DNA of 64,000 nucleotides from Pseudobutyrivibrio sp. (GCA_024697025.1 JAILGH010000022.1:60729-124728), one strand, 5' to 3'. Counted from the first letter of the stretch, positions 18,489 to 28,250 are shown. The notes: generated by a model not told the origin, from the sequence alone. Made by a program: numbers and translations.

Positions 18489-20271
18489 GGATATCCTCCC
18501 CTCTGTAACGAGCGATTGCAGCACAATCCTTGTCACCTCTACCTGATACTGTAACTACAATGATTTGATCCTTGCTCATTGTAGGAGCAAGCTTCATAGC
18601 ATATGCGATAGCGTGACTTGACTCGATTGCTGCGATTATTCCTTCTGTTCTTGCGATATATTCAAAAGCTTCTACTGCTTCATCATCTGTGATTGCCACA
18701 TACTCAGCACGACCTATATCGTAAAGGTGCGCATGCTCTGGGCCAACACCTGGATAATCTAATCCTGCTGAAATAGAGTAAACTGGTGCGATTTGACCGT
18801 ATTCATCCTGGCAGAAGTATGACTTCATGCCGTGGAAAATACCAACCTTACCTGTATTAACAGTTGCTGCTGTCTCAAATGTATCGATACCGCGACCTGC
18901 AGCCTCGCAGCCAATTAATCTTACACCTTCGTCTCCTATATAATGGTAGAAACTTCCGATGGCATTGCTACCACCACCTACGCATGCAAGCACTGCATCT
19001 GGAAGTCTTCCTTCCTTATCTAATATCTGCTGTCTTGATTCTTTAGAAATAACTGCCTGGAAATCACGGACAATTGTAGGGAATGGATGTGGTCCCATTA
19101 CTGAGCCTAAGCAATAGTGAGTATCGTCGATTCGAGTAGTCCACTCTCTCATACATTCTGATACCGCATCCTTAAGTGTCTTGGTTCCGCTGGTAACTGG
19201 AACAACGTCTGCACCAAGAAGCTTCATTCTATATACGTTAAGTGCCTGACGCTTGGTGTCCTCCTCGCCCATGAAGATTACGCACTCCATATCAAGAAGA
19301 GCTGCTGCTGTAGCTGTTGCAACACCGTGCTGTCCTGCACCTGTCTCGGCGATAAGTCTTGTCTTACCCATCTTTTTAGCAAGAAGAGCCTGACCAAGTA
19401 CGTTGTTGACCTTGTGGGCACCAGTGTGATTTAAGTCCTCACGCTTAAGGTAAATCTTGGCTCCTCCTAAGTCCTCAGTCATCTTCTTAGCATAATATAA
19501 AAGGCTTGGGCGATTAGCGTATTCATCTAAAAGCTCCTGAAGCTCTCTATTAAACTCTGGATCGTTCTTGTAATGATTGTATGCCTCTTCTAATTCATCA
19601 ACGGCGTTCATTAATGTCTCTGGAATATACTGTCCACCGTGAATTCCAAACCTTCCTTTACTCTTAACCACTTGCTTGTCCTCTCTTACTGCATTTACAA
19701 ATTCTTTCATCTTTCGTCCATCCTTAAGCTTGTCCGTCTCAATTCCTGAGCTAACATCAACTGCATATGGCCGTGCCACCTCTATAGCCTCTGAAACATT
19801 TTCTTGATTGAGACCACCTGCAAGGATAAATGGTCGCTTAACATCCTCTAAAAGCTGCCAGTTAAGTACCTTTCCTGAACCATCTCCAGCATCAAATAAA
19901 ATCATATCCGCCGATGATTGTTCCGCTTCCTTAACCTGCTCTTTGGCCTCTACCTTAAAGACCTTGATAACAGGAATATCGCTATCCATAAGCTCCTTGA
20001 TGTAATTCTCATCCTCGTGTCCATGAAGCTGCGCCACATCGATTATGTTTTCTTCAAAAAGCTCCTCTACCTGCTTAACAGGTGCATCCACAAAAACTCC
20101 TACAGCTTTAATCTTTGGATCAAGCAAGCTCTTTAATCTCTTGGCTTGCTGCCGTGACACGTTGCGTCTGCTGGCTTCGCAAAAAACAAAACCGATATAC
20201 TCTGGCTTTAATTCATTTGCATTTTTAATGTCCGCCTCTCTGGTGAGGCCGCAAAGCTTTATCGCTGTCAT
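18481..20271 (-). CDS. trpFB: Fused phosphoribosylanthranilate isomerase / tryptophan synthase beta
   Basis: This is one 596-residue polypeptide. Residues 1-195 are TrpF: IKLCGLTR with the catalytic Cys at residue 7 and the Asp in [12 protein letters not shown] near 127. Residues 206-596 are a full TrpB starting [15 protein letters not shown]. The PLP lysine lies in [10 protein letters not shown], the catalytic Glu in [13 protein letters not shown], and the PLP phosphate loop is GGGSNAIG. Isomerase and beta subunit carry out non-consecutive steps (TrpC acts between them), so the fusion is not simple substrate channelling. It lies 42 bp after trpC and overlaps trpA by 8 bp. No frameshift is visible at the joint. 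Confidence 0.95.
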   Translation of the reverse strand: MTAIKLCGLTREADIKNANELKPEYIGFVFCEASRRNVSRQQAKRLKSLLDPKIKAVGVFVDAPVKQVEELFEENIIDVAQLHGHEDENYIKELMDSDIPVIKVFKVEAKEQVKEAEQSSADMILFDAGDGSGKVLNWQLLEDVKRPFILAGGLNQENVSEAIEVARPYAVDVSSGIETDKLKDGRKMKEFVNAVREDKQVVKSKGRFGIHGGQYIPETLMNAVDELEEAYNHYKNDPEFNRELQELLDEYANRPSLLYYAKKMTEDLGGAKIYLKREDLNHTGAHKVNNVLGQALLAKKMGKTRLIAETGAGQHGVATATAAALLDMECVIFMGEEDTKRQALNVYRMKLLGADVVPVTSGTKTLKDAVSECMREWTTRIDDTHYCLGSVMGPHPFPTIVRDFQAVISKESRQQILDKEGRLPDAVLACVGGGSNAIGSFYHYIGDEGVRLIGCEAAGRGIDTFETAATVNTGKVGIFHGMKSYFCQDEYGQIAPVYSISAGLDYPGVGPEHAHLYDIGRAEYVAITDDEAVEAFEYIARTEGIIAAIESSHAIAYAMKLAPTMSKDQIIVVTVSGRGDKDCAAIARYRGEDIHE

Positions 20272-20313
20272 ATTAGCCCTTCCTTTTTTATGTTTAGTAG
20301 CTTACTTCTTATA

Positions 20314-21096
20314 TTATTGGATTCCCTTTAATTGATTTAACTTTGCTAACTTGTCATCGGCTCTCATAAGTGTCTCGCCGATAAGCACTGCATCCACCTT
20401 GGCTTCTCTAAGCTGGCTTATGTCATCAGGTCCTTGAATACCGCTTTCTGAAACAAAGACAACATCTTCTGGAATCATCGACCTAAGCTTCCTGCTGTTT
20501 CCAGTGTCAACACTGAAATCCTTAAGGTTTCTATTGTTGACTCCTACAATTCTTGCTCCAGCATCTATAGCCTGCTTAACCTCGGCCTCATCGTGTGCCT
20601 CTACAAGTGCGCTTATCCCAAGCTCATCACAAATCTTGATATAGTCACTGATTTGCTCCTTAGAAAGAATGGCACATATCAAAAGTACCGCCTTGGCCCC
20701 AAGAATCTTGGCCTCGTAAATCATGTACTCATCCACTGTAAAATCTTTTCTGATACAAGGAATCTTTACCGTATTTGCGATTTCTCTGAGATACTCATCG
20801 CTTCCCAAAAACCACTTTGGCTCTGTCAAAACTGAGATGCAATCAGCCCCTGCCTTTTCGTAATCCTTGGCAATCTGCAGATAATCAAACTCCTCTGCAA
20901 TGATTCCCTTGGAAGGAGATGCCTTTTTGCACTCACATATAAATGCTATGTCACCTTTCTTAAGAGCCTTCTCAAATTCAAAGTCACCCTTTGGAAGGCT
21001 GAGTGCCTCTGCCTTTACCTGCTCCAAGGATTTAACCTTCTTGGCCTCGTCTACTCTTTGCCTTGCATGCTCGGCAAGCTTGTCTAGTATAGTCAT
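20314..21096 (-). CDS. trpC: Indole-3-glycerol phosphate synthase
   Basis: A 260-residue TIM barrel that closes the indole ring. Family motifs are ICECKKASPSKGIIAEEFD near residue 50 (catalytic Lys), SVLTEPKWFLGS near 88, PCIRKDFTVDEYMIYEAK near 108, VEAHDEAE, and GVNNRNLKDFSVDTGNS near 180. It is separate from TrpF, which is instead fused to TrpB. It follows trpD by 16 bp. Confidence 0.94.
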   Translation of the reverse strand: MTILDKLAEHARQRVDEAKKVKSLEQVKAEALSLPKGDFEFEKALKKGDIAFICECKKASPSKGIIAEEFDYLQIAKDYEKAGADCISVLTEPKWFLGSDEYLREIANTVKIPCIRKDFTVDEYMIYEAKILGAKAVLLICAILSKEQISDYIKICDELGISALVEAHDEAEVKQAIDAGARIVGVNNRNLKDFSVDTGNSRKLRSMIPEDVVFVSESGIQGPDDISQLREAKVDAVLIGETLMRADDKLAKLNQLKGIQ

Positions 21097-21112
21097 ATCT
21101 ACTCCCGTCTAA

Positions 21113-22177
21113 TTAACAGGCACCGCTTTTAGCATGGTTCTCAACTGTGCCGTCTTCCTTAATGTCATTACTTACAAGGATGAACTTCTCTAATGTCTCC
21201 ATTGCCTTGCCAGAATCAATGATTTCCCCTGCAAGCTTAATACCATCTGCAAAGCTGTCTGCCTTACCACCAATGTAAAGTGAAGCACCTGCATTCATAA
21301 GAACCGCATTTCTCTTTGGTCCCTTCTCGCCCTTTAAGATTGCCTTAGTGATTTCGGCATTCTCTGCTGGTGTACCGCCCTTCAAATCATCTTTAGTACA
21401 TTTATCAAATCCAAAATCCTCTGGCTCGATAACGTATGTCTTGTACCATCCGTCCTTAATCTCGCAAACCTTGGTTGGTGCACTCATTGAAATCTCATCG
21501 AGCTTGTCCATACCGTATACAACCATGCCGCGCTTAACACCAAGGCTGATAAGTACCTGAGCAAGTGGCTCTACTAAATACTCATCGTAAACGCCAAGAA
21601 GCTGCATGCTTGGTGTAGCTGGATTAGTAAGAGGTCCTAAGATGTTAAATACAGTTCTAAAACCAAGCTCTTTTCTGATTGTTCCAACATACTTCATTGA
21701 TGTGTGATACTTCTGTGCAAAGAAGAAACACATTCCAACCTTATCCAAAAGCTCTACACACTTTTCAGGGTCCTGAGCAATGTTAACTCCAAGTGCCTCT
21801 AAGCAATCTGCTGTACCACATAGTGAAGATGCTGCTCTGTTTCCGTGCTTTGCAACCTTCATTCCACCTGCAGCTGCAACAAGTGCTGATGTTGTAGAAA
21901 TATTAAAGCTGTGTGCGTTATCTCCACCAGTACCTACGATTTCAAAAACATCCATACCGGTCTCAACCTTAACAGCGTGCTCACGCATAGCTGCCGCACA
22001 ACCTGCGATTTCTTCTGTTGTCTCTGCCTTTGTGCTCTTTGTTGAAAGAGCAGCCAAGAATGCAGCGTTTTGAGTTGGAGATGTCTCACCATCCATAATC
22101 TCATTCATTACTGCATAGGCCTCATCATATGTAAGGTCCCCCTTGCTAACAATTTTTTCGATTGCTTCTTTAATCAT
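21113..22177 (-). CDS. trpD: Anthranilate phosphoribosyltransferase
   Basis: A 354-residue enzyme that attaches PRPP to anthranilate. It shows the PRPP motif [15 protein letters not shown] near residue 80, [15 protein letters not shown] near 105, [14 protein letters not shown] near 165 and [10 protein letters not shown] near 215. The ATG at 22177 follows AAAGGAG; the open frame to 22234 reaches into the T-box terminator and is rejected. It is the first gene of the operon, which is unusual because trpE normally leads. Confidence 0.93.
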   Translation of the reverse strand: MIKEAIEKIVSKGDLTYDEAYAVMNEIMDGETSPTQNAAFLAALSTKSTKAETTEEIAGCAAAMREHAVKVETGMDVFEIVGTGGDNAHSFNISTTSALVAAAGGMKVAKHGNRAASSLCGTADCLEALGVNIAQDPEKCVELLDKVGMCFFFAQKYHTSMKYVGTIRKELGFRTVFNILGPLTNPATPSMQLLGVYDEYLVEPLAQVLISLGVKRGMVVYGMDKLDEISMSAPTKVCEIKDGWYKTYVIEPEDFGFDKCTKDDLKGGTPAENAEITKAILKGEKGPKRNAVLMNAGASLYIGGKADSFADGIKLAGEIIDSGKAMETLEKFILVSNDIKEDGTVENHAKSGAC

Positions 22178-22224
22178 AATGTTTCTCCTTTCAAACTTGG
22201 CTTCCCTTCGGTGAGAAGCAACTG

Positions 22225-22530
22225 ATGAGGGCAATAAAAAACGCCCCTGATGAAAACTTTAAGTTTTCATCAAGGACGAATAATTCCAATCCGCGGTGCC
22301 ACCTTGATTCATGAATAAATCATGCTCTTAACAGGATACCATCATATCCCTGACAACTAACGTATGCCTCACGTCGTGAAATACTCTGCAAACACATTTC
22401 CTCACGCCCTCCGGAGTCCATTCCCTAATCACTATCCTACTGCATCCCACCATCGCAGCTCTCTCCAATAAAACTTAGGCATCATGAAGAGGTACTCCTC
22501 TCCCTCATCGGTTTATCGCTTTATTAAGTT
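22225..22530 (-). promoter_or_regulatory. T-box riboswitch of the trp operon
   Basis: The hallmark T-box GGTGGCACCGCGG lies at 22303-22291. It is followed by a terminator stem (arms 22275-22261 and 22259-22244) with a T-run at 22241-22236. About 200 nt of structured leader precede it. T-boxes read uncharged tRNA; the genes below imply tRNA-Trp. TGG triplets occur in the stem I region (GCGATGGTGGG), but I could not fix the specifier by eye. Confidence 0.9.
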
Positions 22531-22536
22531 GAAGTA

Positions 22537-22565
22537 AATATATCACGGTAGAGTTGTTGTGTCAA
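22537..22565 (-). promoter_or_regulatory. trp operon promoter
   Basis: TTGACA (22565-22560), 17 bp, TATATT (22542-22537) on the minus strand, with the start expected near 22530. It begins only 10 bp after the stop of the upstream coiled-coil gene, with no terminator between. Confidence 0.85.
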
Positions 22566-22574
22566 TAGGTTTGA

Positions 22575-23741
22575 TTACATTTTTCTTGGTTGACCGCAAT
22601 TACGAAATCGATCGTTACGAATCACCTCTTCTAAATCATTTCCCACATATGGACTTCCATTCATCTGTCTTATTTCAGAATGAAGTTCCATTTCACTTAT
22701 ATTCACATACTTATTATCAGTAAAAAAATCATCAAATTTTGGTGTCGCATAATCTATTTTAATCTTATCTAATTTATAATTAAATTCCCCAAAATCATTT
22801 ATTACTTCCTCTAAGGAACTCTTTAAATCCTCTACTTCCCCCTTTCTCTTTTTATATTCATTTGGATATTCACCAATAATTTCTCCTCGATTTAAAATGC
22901 ATTTTTCAAAATTAGAAATTTTATTCTTAAGTTTTTTAACAATATTATTTGCATGATCAACCTTAATATCCCTCTTCTTAATCAAATAATCAATATTGTA
23001 AATTGGATATATACTAGAATTTTCATTTGGCTCTTTACAGCCATTTCTATCTAATATTTTAATGTTTGCACTAATATTATCTTTGTGTAATTTTATGATT
23101 TCTTCATAGCTTTCTAAATCTCTTTTATATTCATTTATATAATCTTTAACAAAATAATTGACAAGTTCCTTATTTTGCAAGCACACTCCTTCTTGATTAT
23201 TTATTATTTGATTTTCGCTTATATTTTCATTAATCTCAATGGCAAATTTTAAATCATCTTCACTTAACTCTGCTGGATATTCAGGAATTTTAGCGTATTT
23301 TCCCCAAGATTTATCTATATTTTTTTCATTATATTCAGTCATAAATGCATCTACTATTGTTTTTACATTTTCAGGTCTATCACTTTTTACACGTGAAACA
23401 AAGTAATTAATAGTATTTAATTCATTTATTAACTCGACTCTAAGATCTTTGTAGCTTTCTATTATTTTGTTTATATTTTTACCCGTGTCTTTTACTTCAA
23501 AATCAAATGTATTATCTAATTCAGAAGTTATATCTTGCACCTCACACAGAGCAACCCCCATCGTTATTCTTCCATTTACATCTTTTAATAAGTCATTAAG
23601 CTGATAAAATTCCAAATCAGCTTTGGATAATACATCTCCACCACCTATTACATTTTTACTATCCTCGTATTCTCTTAATACATCTTCGATAATCTCGCTT
23701 ACTTCACTATACTCTTTCCAATGTTCTTCTAATCTGCCCAT
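22575..23741 (-). CDS. Uncharacterised coiled-coil protein A (tandem family)
   Basis: A 388-residue protein with no recognised domain, signal peptide or membrane segment. It is rich in Glu, Lys, Asn and Ile, encoded by very A/T-rich DNA, and predicted by eye to be mostly long helices (heptad-like stretches near 95-120 and 245-310). It shares VNGRITMGVAL near residue 47 with INGRIT in the next gene upstream, so the two are paralogues. The tail is basic (RFRNCGQPRKM). GAGGAG precedes the ATG. The gene has its own copy of the shared promoter-like element at 23805-23846. Function is unknown; it lies last in the cluster, right before the trp promoter. Confidence 0.75.
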   Translation of the reverse strand: MGRLEEHWKEYSEVSEIIEDVLREYEDSKNVIGGGDVLSKADLEFYQLNDLLKDVNGRITMGVALCEVQDITSELDNTFDFEVKDTGKNINKIIESYKDLRVELINELNTINYFVSRVKSDRPENVKTIVDAFMTEYNEKNIDKSWGKYAKIPEYPAELSEDDLKFAIEINENISENQIINNQEGVCLQNKELVNYFVKDYINEYKRDLESYEEIIKLHKDNISANIKILDRNGCKEPNENSSIYPIYNIDYLIKKRDIKVDHANNIVKKLKNKISNFEKCILNRGEIIGEYPNEYKKRKGEVEDLKSSLEEVINDFGEFNYKLDKIKIDYATPKFDDFFTDNKYVNISEMELHSEIRQMNGSPYVGNDLEEVIRNDRFRNCGQPRKM

Positions 23742-23804
23742 AACTTTTTTCTCCTCTCTTATTTATGTCACTTACGTTTGCAGCATAAAATTGAAAATCA
23801 ACTT

Positions 23805-23846
23805 TACATTTATAATTCAAAAAAATTTTTCATTTTTTTCCATTTT
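23805..23846 (-). promoter_or_regulatory. Shared promoter-like element, copy 1
   Basis: Minus-strand AAAATGGAAAAAAATG followed by AAAAATTTTTTTGAATTATAAATGTA. It is nearly identical in sequence and spacing to three other copies (25128-25168, 28208-28250, 29513-29556), each upstream of a coiled-coil gene. TTATAA may be the -10. Confidence 0.7.
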
Positions 23847-23879
23847 CCTCAAAAAATTTTAAATAATTTCCATTTAACG

Positions 23880-23958
23880 CAAAAAAGAGACCCACTTGTG
23901 ATATGTACCTCTCCTACTGGTTGTCCAATAAAGAGGTCTCATATCATTGTGAGTCTCT
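23880..23958 (-). terminator. Terminator after coiled-coil gene B
   Basis: An outer 10-bp stem, AGAGACTCAC with GTGGGTCTCT, encloses a second ATGATATGAGACCTC-type stem, followed by TTTTTT. It has the same outer arms as the terminators after ftsZ and after gene D. Confidence 0.8.
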
Positions 23959-23967
23959 GATAAACTA

Positions 23968-25068
23968 TTAAGATATTGAATTATTTCTAGTAATAATATT
24001 TTGCAAATTTGTACTAGATTTTTTCCTACTAAATGCGCTTAGAGGTCTCTTACTATCAATAGAGTTAGTTGACGCGTAATCGTTTGTATAACGGTTATAA
24101 AATATATCTCTATTTATAATTTCTTGGTAGAATCGACCAAATTTATTAATTGTATCTTCCTGTATACTTTTTTCAGTATCTATTTTCCCTTTGACTGACT
24201 CAAAAATATCAATATTATCAATATTTTTCTCTAGTTCAGAAACAAGATTAGAATATTTTACATTTCCAGTATCCAACAAATTTTCGTATTCTGATAACTC
24301 CACTTGTAATTCAATTTGTTCGTCTTGATTCTCAATATTCTCAATTCGATTTTGTATATCGTCTATTTGATTATCTGCAATATATTTATAATCTTCTATA
24401 TCTTTTTTACATCTACTTATATACTTTTGAAGATGATAGTTGCCCATTTCATTCTCAACCACTATAGGTATCTCTTCCGTTGAGTTATCATTGGCTCTTA
24501 TTTCTATAATATCATTGTTTATAGCCTTACCAAATTCTTCATCAAAACCGTCCATTTCATATGGGAAATTTCTACAACATTCGTCGCATTCTTCAATAGC
24601 TTCCTCTAATTCTCCCTTTTGAGATAGAACAAATTCATCAATATCTTCTTCCTCAATATGCTCTTGCTCACTCGTCACTATATCCTTTATATCTGAAATA
24701 TATATTTGAATTTCATCTAGTTGACCTTCTACGTCACCTCTTAATTTCCTTAAGCTTTTTATCGTATTTTTTATATCATCAATATTTATATCTATTGAAG
24801 TCAACTCATTTTCCCAATTCTTATTAGCTACTTTAGGGTATCCAATGTAAGCACTAATACATGCGGTTATCCTTCCATTTATATTATCTAAGCAATCTAA
24901 AACTCCACCACCCAACTTTTTTAACGCTACTAGTCTTGTGGCAAGTTTCTCATTAGATTCAATAGAATGTATCTCTTTTAGATCGCTATTAATTTCATTA
25001 TAAATTTCGGTGTGTTCTCCGTCTAAATTGCAAACCTCACTAAAATGCTTTTCTGCTTCTTTTTTCAT
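23968..25068 (-). CDS. Uncharacterised coiled-coil protein B (tandem family)
   Basis: A 366-residue acidic, helix-rich protein without a recognised domain or export signal. The N-terminal third resembles protein A: a short helical lead, then CLDNINGRITACISAYIG, then a long helix (NIDDIKNTIKSLRKLRGDVE). The C-terminal 45 residues are Ser/Asn/Lys/Arg-rich and look disordered (SRKKSSTNLQNIITRN). The start at 25068 follows AAAGGAGG; an earlier in-frame start at 25143 would lie in the promoter element. It sits between A and the amidase, with its own promoter element and terminator. Confidence 0.75.
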   Translation of the reverse strand: MKKEAEKHFSEVCNLDGEHTEIYNEINSDLKEIHSIESNEKLATRLVALKKLGGGVLDCLDNINGRITACISAYIGYPKVANKNWENELTSIDINIDDIKNTIKSLRKLRGDVEGQLDEIQIYISDIKDIVTSEQEHIEEEDIDEFVLSQKGELEEAIEECDECCRNFPYEMDGFDEEFGKAINNDIIEIRANDNSTEEIPIVVENEMGNYHLQKYISRCKKDIEDYKYIADNQIDDIQNRIENIENQDEQIELQVELSEYENLLDTGNVKYSNLVSELEKNIDNIDIFESVKGKIDTEKSIQEDTINKFGRFYQEIINRDIFYNRYTNDYASTNSIDSKRPLSAFSRKKSSTNLQNIITRNNSIS

Positions 25069-25127
25069 AACTCTTTCCTCCTTTAATATGTATTTTTCAT
25101 TGTTCAAGTAAAATAGTAGTTCTATCC

Positions 25128-25168
25128 TACATTTATAATTCAAAAAATATTTTATTTTTTTTCCATTT
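25128..25168 (-). promoter_or_regulatory. Shared promoter-like element, copy 2
   Basis: GAAATGGAAAAAAAATAA followed by AATATTTTTTGAATTATAAATGTA on the minus strand, 60 bp upstream of gene B. The GAATTATAAATGTA end is identical to copy 1. Confidence 0.7.
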
Positions 25169-25181
25169 CAAGAAAAAAATT

Positions 25182-25265
25182 AAAAAAAAGACCCGCTCTG
25201 AGTTATATGCCTCTTCTGCGCCAATTTGTCTGGCGATTCAAAGACATATTACAGAGTGTGTCTCT
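25182..25265 (-). terminator. Terminator after the amidase gene
   Basis: A long branched hairpin with AGAGACACACTCTG and CAGAGCGGGTCT arms and a nested CGCCAGAC/TTGGCGCAG stem. It is followed by a run of nine T on the minus strand. Confidence 0.75.
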
Positions 25266-25321
25266 AAAAAATTAACATTTATTTAATTGTTTTCCTAAAG
25301 AATTCTTACTATAAATGAAAA

Positions 25322-26548
25322 TTATAGCTTGCTCTTAAATTCTTCCCATTCGTCCGGATGATCTACAAAATATTTAGGGCACTCCTTGCCAGTAACATCA
25401 TAATGACGTATTACATGGTCTGGAGTAAGATCGTATTCATCCAATAACCAATCAACAAGCTTTAACGTAGCCTGGTATGAAGCATCTGTAAACTTTCCAG
25501 TAGAATCTGGATGACAAACCTCTATAGAGATGGTATCTCGATTTCTATGATTGCTGGCTGCGGACTTTTCATCAAGTGGTATGCACAAGATTACCTCGCC
25601 TTCCATACCTACAAGAAAATGCGAGCAAACATCTGACTTCCTATCATTGTAAAAATCGTGATTCTGCTGAGCTGTGGTGCCCGGATTGCCAACATAATGA
25701 ACAACTATATCGTGGACCGCCTCAAGCTTCTGACCACTTCTAGAAGGATTACCTTCATCAATATACTGTACATCTACCCAATCTGGAACATCCGGATTGA
25801 CTTTAGCTTCATCTGAAGAATTGCTATTAAACAGATTGTCCATTATCTTAATTCCACCCATATTTTGGAAGATGGAACGAGCAAACAGAATCACTCCAAC
25901 AACAACTACTATCTCAAATACAGCTAGTAAAGTATGTCCAGATATTCTTTTCTTAGGTTGCCTTCTGGCTGTTCTAGTCCTGCTATAAGAACTTCTAGCA
26001 GGTTGCCTATAACGTGGGCTAGCGCTCCTTGAATATGGAACATCTAATCTATCACGTCTAGCCGATTGTGAACTTGCTCTGCCATAACTAGCTTGACTGC
26101 TTCTGCTACGGCTACTTGCTTGGCTGCTCCTACTTGGCGAAGCCTGACTCCTACTTGAGGTAGTACTTCTGCTTCGGCTTGGTACAGCATGAGCACTATT
26201 TCTACTTCTCTGATTCCTTTCGTCAAAATCGTTAAAATCAAAGATACTGACATCAAGATCACTATGTCGTGACCTAGGCTTGCTATCAACATTACCTCTC
26301 AGATAGCCAGCATCATATTTATTACTAGAAGTATTACTGCTCCTAACACTTGATTTAGTTTTATTGTAGCTTAAACTACCTCTGCCATCTCTCGCATTGG
26401 CGCTGCCGTAGCTTAAGCTACTCCTTTTGTTGCTTGATGTTCTACTGCGTTGGCTGGTGTTATCTCTCTCATAACTGCCACTACTAAGTATACTTATATC
26501 AAGCTGTTCTTGGCGTGAGCCACGCCTTCTTTCAAATTGAGAATTCAA
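25322..26548 (-). CDS. Membrane-anchored N-acetylmuramoyl-L-alanine amidase with Ser/Arg-rich cytoplasmic tail
   Basis: A 408-residue type II membrane protein. Residues 1-200 are very rich in Ser and Arg and look disordered. One membrane segment follows at about 205-225 (LLAVFEIVVVVGVILFA). The outer C-terminal part (about 270-408) is an Amidase_2 domain that would cut the amide between MurNAc and the stem peptide. The zinc ligands fit HDIVVHYVGNPG, DTISIEVCHPD and DHVIRHYDVTGKECP. The start appears to be TTG at 26548 behind AAAAGG; no ATG lies in the N-terminal half. It stands inside the coiled-coil cluster near ftsZ, so a role in wall cutting at division or sporulation is possible but inferred. 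Confidence 0.85.
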   Translation of the reverse strand: MNSQFERRRGSRQEQLDISILSSGSYERDNTSQRSRTSSNKRSSLSYGSANARDGRGSLSYNKTKSSVRSSNTSSNKYDAGYLRGNVDSKPRSRHSDLDVSIFDFNDFDERNQRSRNSAHAVPSRSRSTTSSRSQASPSRSSQASSRSRSSQASYGRASSQSARRDRLDVPYSRSASPRYRQPARSSYSRTRTARRQPKKRISGHTLLAVFEIVVVVGVILFARSIFQNMGGIKIMDNLFNSNSSDEAKVNPDVPDWVDVQYIDEGNPSRSGQKLEAVHDIVVHYVGNPGTTAQQNHDFYNDRKSDVCSHFLVGMEGEVILCIPLDEKSAASNHRNRDTISIEVCHPDSTGKFTDASYQATLKLVDWLLDEYDLTPDHVIRHYDVTGKECPKYFVDHPDEWEEFKSKL

Positions 26549-26688
26549 AACAAAAACCTTTTCCCTTCTTCGTTTTTATCTCAATTCTCTATCCAATAAA
26601 TCTCTCTAATTGTGGATTTTACCATAAATTGCGGAAAATTGCCAGTTTCGCTAGTTATATAGCAACTTACAGTAAATATCATCTGATA

Positions 26689-27978
26689 TTATATAGTCAT
26701 ACGCCTTTGTGAAAAACTAGTACTAGTGCTACTTCTATTAATTTCTCTATTCAACATCGACTCACTATTATACTTAGTTTCGAATTTTCTAGGTTTGAAA
26801 TCCGTAATTTGTTTATACATAACGTTGCTCTTATTAAAACATACCCTTGCATTATCCATTAAATATAAAACATGTGGGGTTATTTCTTCAATCCTATTTG
26901 CAATTTCTGCAAATCTCACTTTATCTTCTTCTAACAAATACTCCTTATCACCCATCAAGTTGTCAAAAACGCTTATATTGTCATCTAATTCTTCGAGTTC
27001 TGAAGTTGCATTTTCCAAATCACCTAGTCCCTCCTCTAACAATTGCCCACCTTCGCCATATATGAAATCCTGATCAACCTGCTCTATAAAATTACACGCT
27101 TCTTCTGCTAACATATTTATATTGTGCGTATATTTATCCATGTTATCTCTATAGTAGTTTATTCTATTATTTACATAGTTTATATCGCTATATTTCTCAC
27201 TTTTATACAGTGAACATTTTTTTAGATAAATAATGTCATCTTTTAATCTTTCATTTTTTAGTCTTTGCAATTCTTTTTGCGTTGAATTTATTAATCCATA
27301 AGCAAAATTACATATTTCTCTATCTATATAAACTCTATTCTCATCGCTTCGAATTAGTTTTTTCATCACGTTTAGTGAATCATTATTTAATCTCGCATCA
27401 GCAATAACATTTTTCAATGCCAAAATTTTTCTATTATAATCGCCTTCTATTTTTCTGCTATTATTAATATTATATACATCAGTCACTTTAATAATCTGAT
27501 TTTTATACGCATCAAATTTGCTTATATAAACATTTGCATGATTAATGATATCTCTATTAACCTCTATTTGATTGTCAATATTATTTATAATAAAATTATC
27601 ACTTTTATTGTGCTTATTTTGTTCTTCATATTTTCCATATTCTGTCTTAATCATGTGTTTAGTATTTTCCAATCTATTTTGAAGATTATGTAACGTTTTT
27701 CTATATCCCGTGGATTCGTTTTTAGCTGCAAGTTCTGCAAGATTTATAGAACATATATTTATATCATTATTCAAAATGTTTCTTATATAATTTATCCCAA
27801 AGTAATAATCTTCTACATCAATATCTTCATTTAAAATTCCTCTCATTTTATTTAAACAAACTTCTCTAGCATTTTCTAATACTTCAAGCTCCTTTAATAA
27901 GAATTCATTTTTCTTCATTAAACTTTTAAACGCGCTTCTGTACATATCTGTAATATTGTGATTATTATTATTTGTCAT
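26689..27978 (-). CDS. Uncharacterised coiled-coil protein C (tandem family)
   Basis: A 429-residue helix-rich protein, rich in Asn, Ile, Lys and Glu, with no signal peptide, membrane segment or recognised domain. Long helical runs occur near residues 15-50, 95-130 and 235-330. The last 25 residues are Ser/Thr/Arg-rich (NREINRSSTSTSFSQRRMTI), a tail type also seen in protein B. The ribosome site is weak (GTGATG). Unlike A, B and D it has a separate TTGACA promoter close upstream, while its copy of the shared element lies about 230 bp away behind a 14-codon ORF. Function is unknown. Confidence 0.72.
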   Translation of the reverse strand: MTNNNNHNITDMYRSAFKSLMKKNEFLLKELEVLENAREVCLNKMRGILNEDIDVEDYYFGINYIRNILNNDINICSINLAELAAKNESTGYRKTLHNLQNRLENTKHMIKTEYGKYEEQNKHNKSDNFIINNIDNQIEVNRDIINHANVYISKFDAYKNQIIKVTDVYNINNSRKIEGDYNRKILALKNVIADARLNNDSLNVMKKLIRSDENRVYIDREICNFAYGLINSTQKELQRLKNERLKDDIIYLKKCSLYKSEKYSDINYVNNRINYYRDNMDKYTHNINMLAEEACNFIEQVDQDFIYGEGGQLLEEGLGDLENATSELEELDDNISVFDNLMGDKEYLLEEDKVRFAEIANRIEEITPHVLYLMDNARVCFNKSNVMYKQITDFKPRKFETKYNSESMLNREINRSSTSTSFSQRRMTI

Positions 27979-28020
27979 TATATTCTACATCACTATTCTC
28001 TTTTGTTGATGTTTAACTGT

Positions 28021-28074
28021 AGCGCAGAGTTAGGCTGCGCTTGTTCTCTATAACACATTTGCGTTGCGTGTCAA
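28021..28074 (-). promoter_or_regulatory. Promoter and 5' stem-loop of coiled-coil gene C
   Basis: TTGACA (28074-28069), 16 bp, TATAGA (28052-28047) on the minus strand. The expected transcript starts near 28041 with the hairpin AGCGCAG-CCTAACT-CTGCGCT. A stem at the very 5' end often protects an mRNA. Confidence 0.6.
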
Positions 28075-28099
28075 CCAATTATTTTGGTCCACATTAGGT

Positions 28100-28144
28100 T
28101 TAAGTTTCTTTCATATTGAGATTATTTTTTATACTTCCTGTCAT
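28100..28144 (-). CDS. Possible 14-codon ORF with strong ribosome site
   Basis: The sequence AAAGGAGG, 8 nt, ATG opens a frame encoding MTGSIKNNLNMKET and ends in TAA. The ribosome site is better than that of gene C downstream. It may be the stub of a deleted family member that kept its promoter, or a leader peptide. Confidence 0.35.
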   Translation of the reverse strand: MTGSIKNNLNMKET

Positions 28145-28207
28145 CTTGTCGCCCTCCTTTAAATAATTTTGATATATTAAAAACTCATATAACAGGAATT
28201 TTCTCTG

Positions 28208-28250
28208 TCTATTTCTAATTCAAAAATTTTTTTATTTTTTTCCCATTTTT
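28208..28250 (-). promoter_or_regulatory. Shared promoter-like element, copy 3
   Basis: AAAATGGGAAAAAAATAA followed by AAAAATTTTTGAATTAGAAATAGA on the minus strand. It has the same spacing as the other copies with a few changes (TTAGAA for TTATAA), and stands upstream of the 14-codon ORF. Confidence 0.6.

Noticed and set aside
22178..22234. Longer trpD start
   Set aside because: It lies over the T-box terminator and lacks a ribosome site; AAAGGAG precedes 22177.
26677..26690. ATATCATCTGATAT-type palindrome as a terminator of gene C
   Set aside because: Short A/T stem overlapping the gene end with no T-run.
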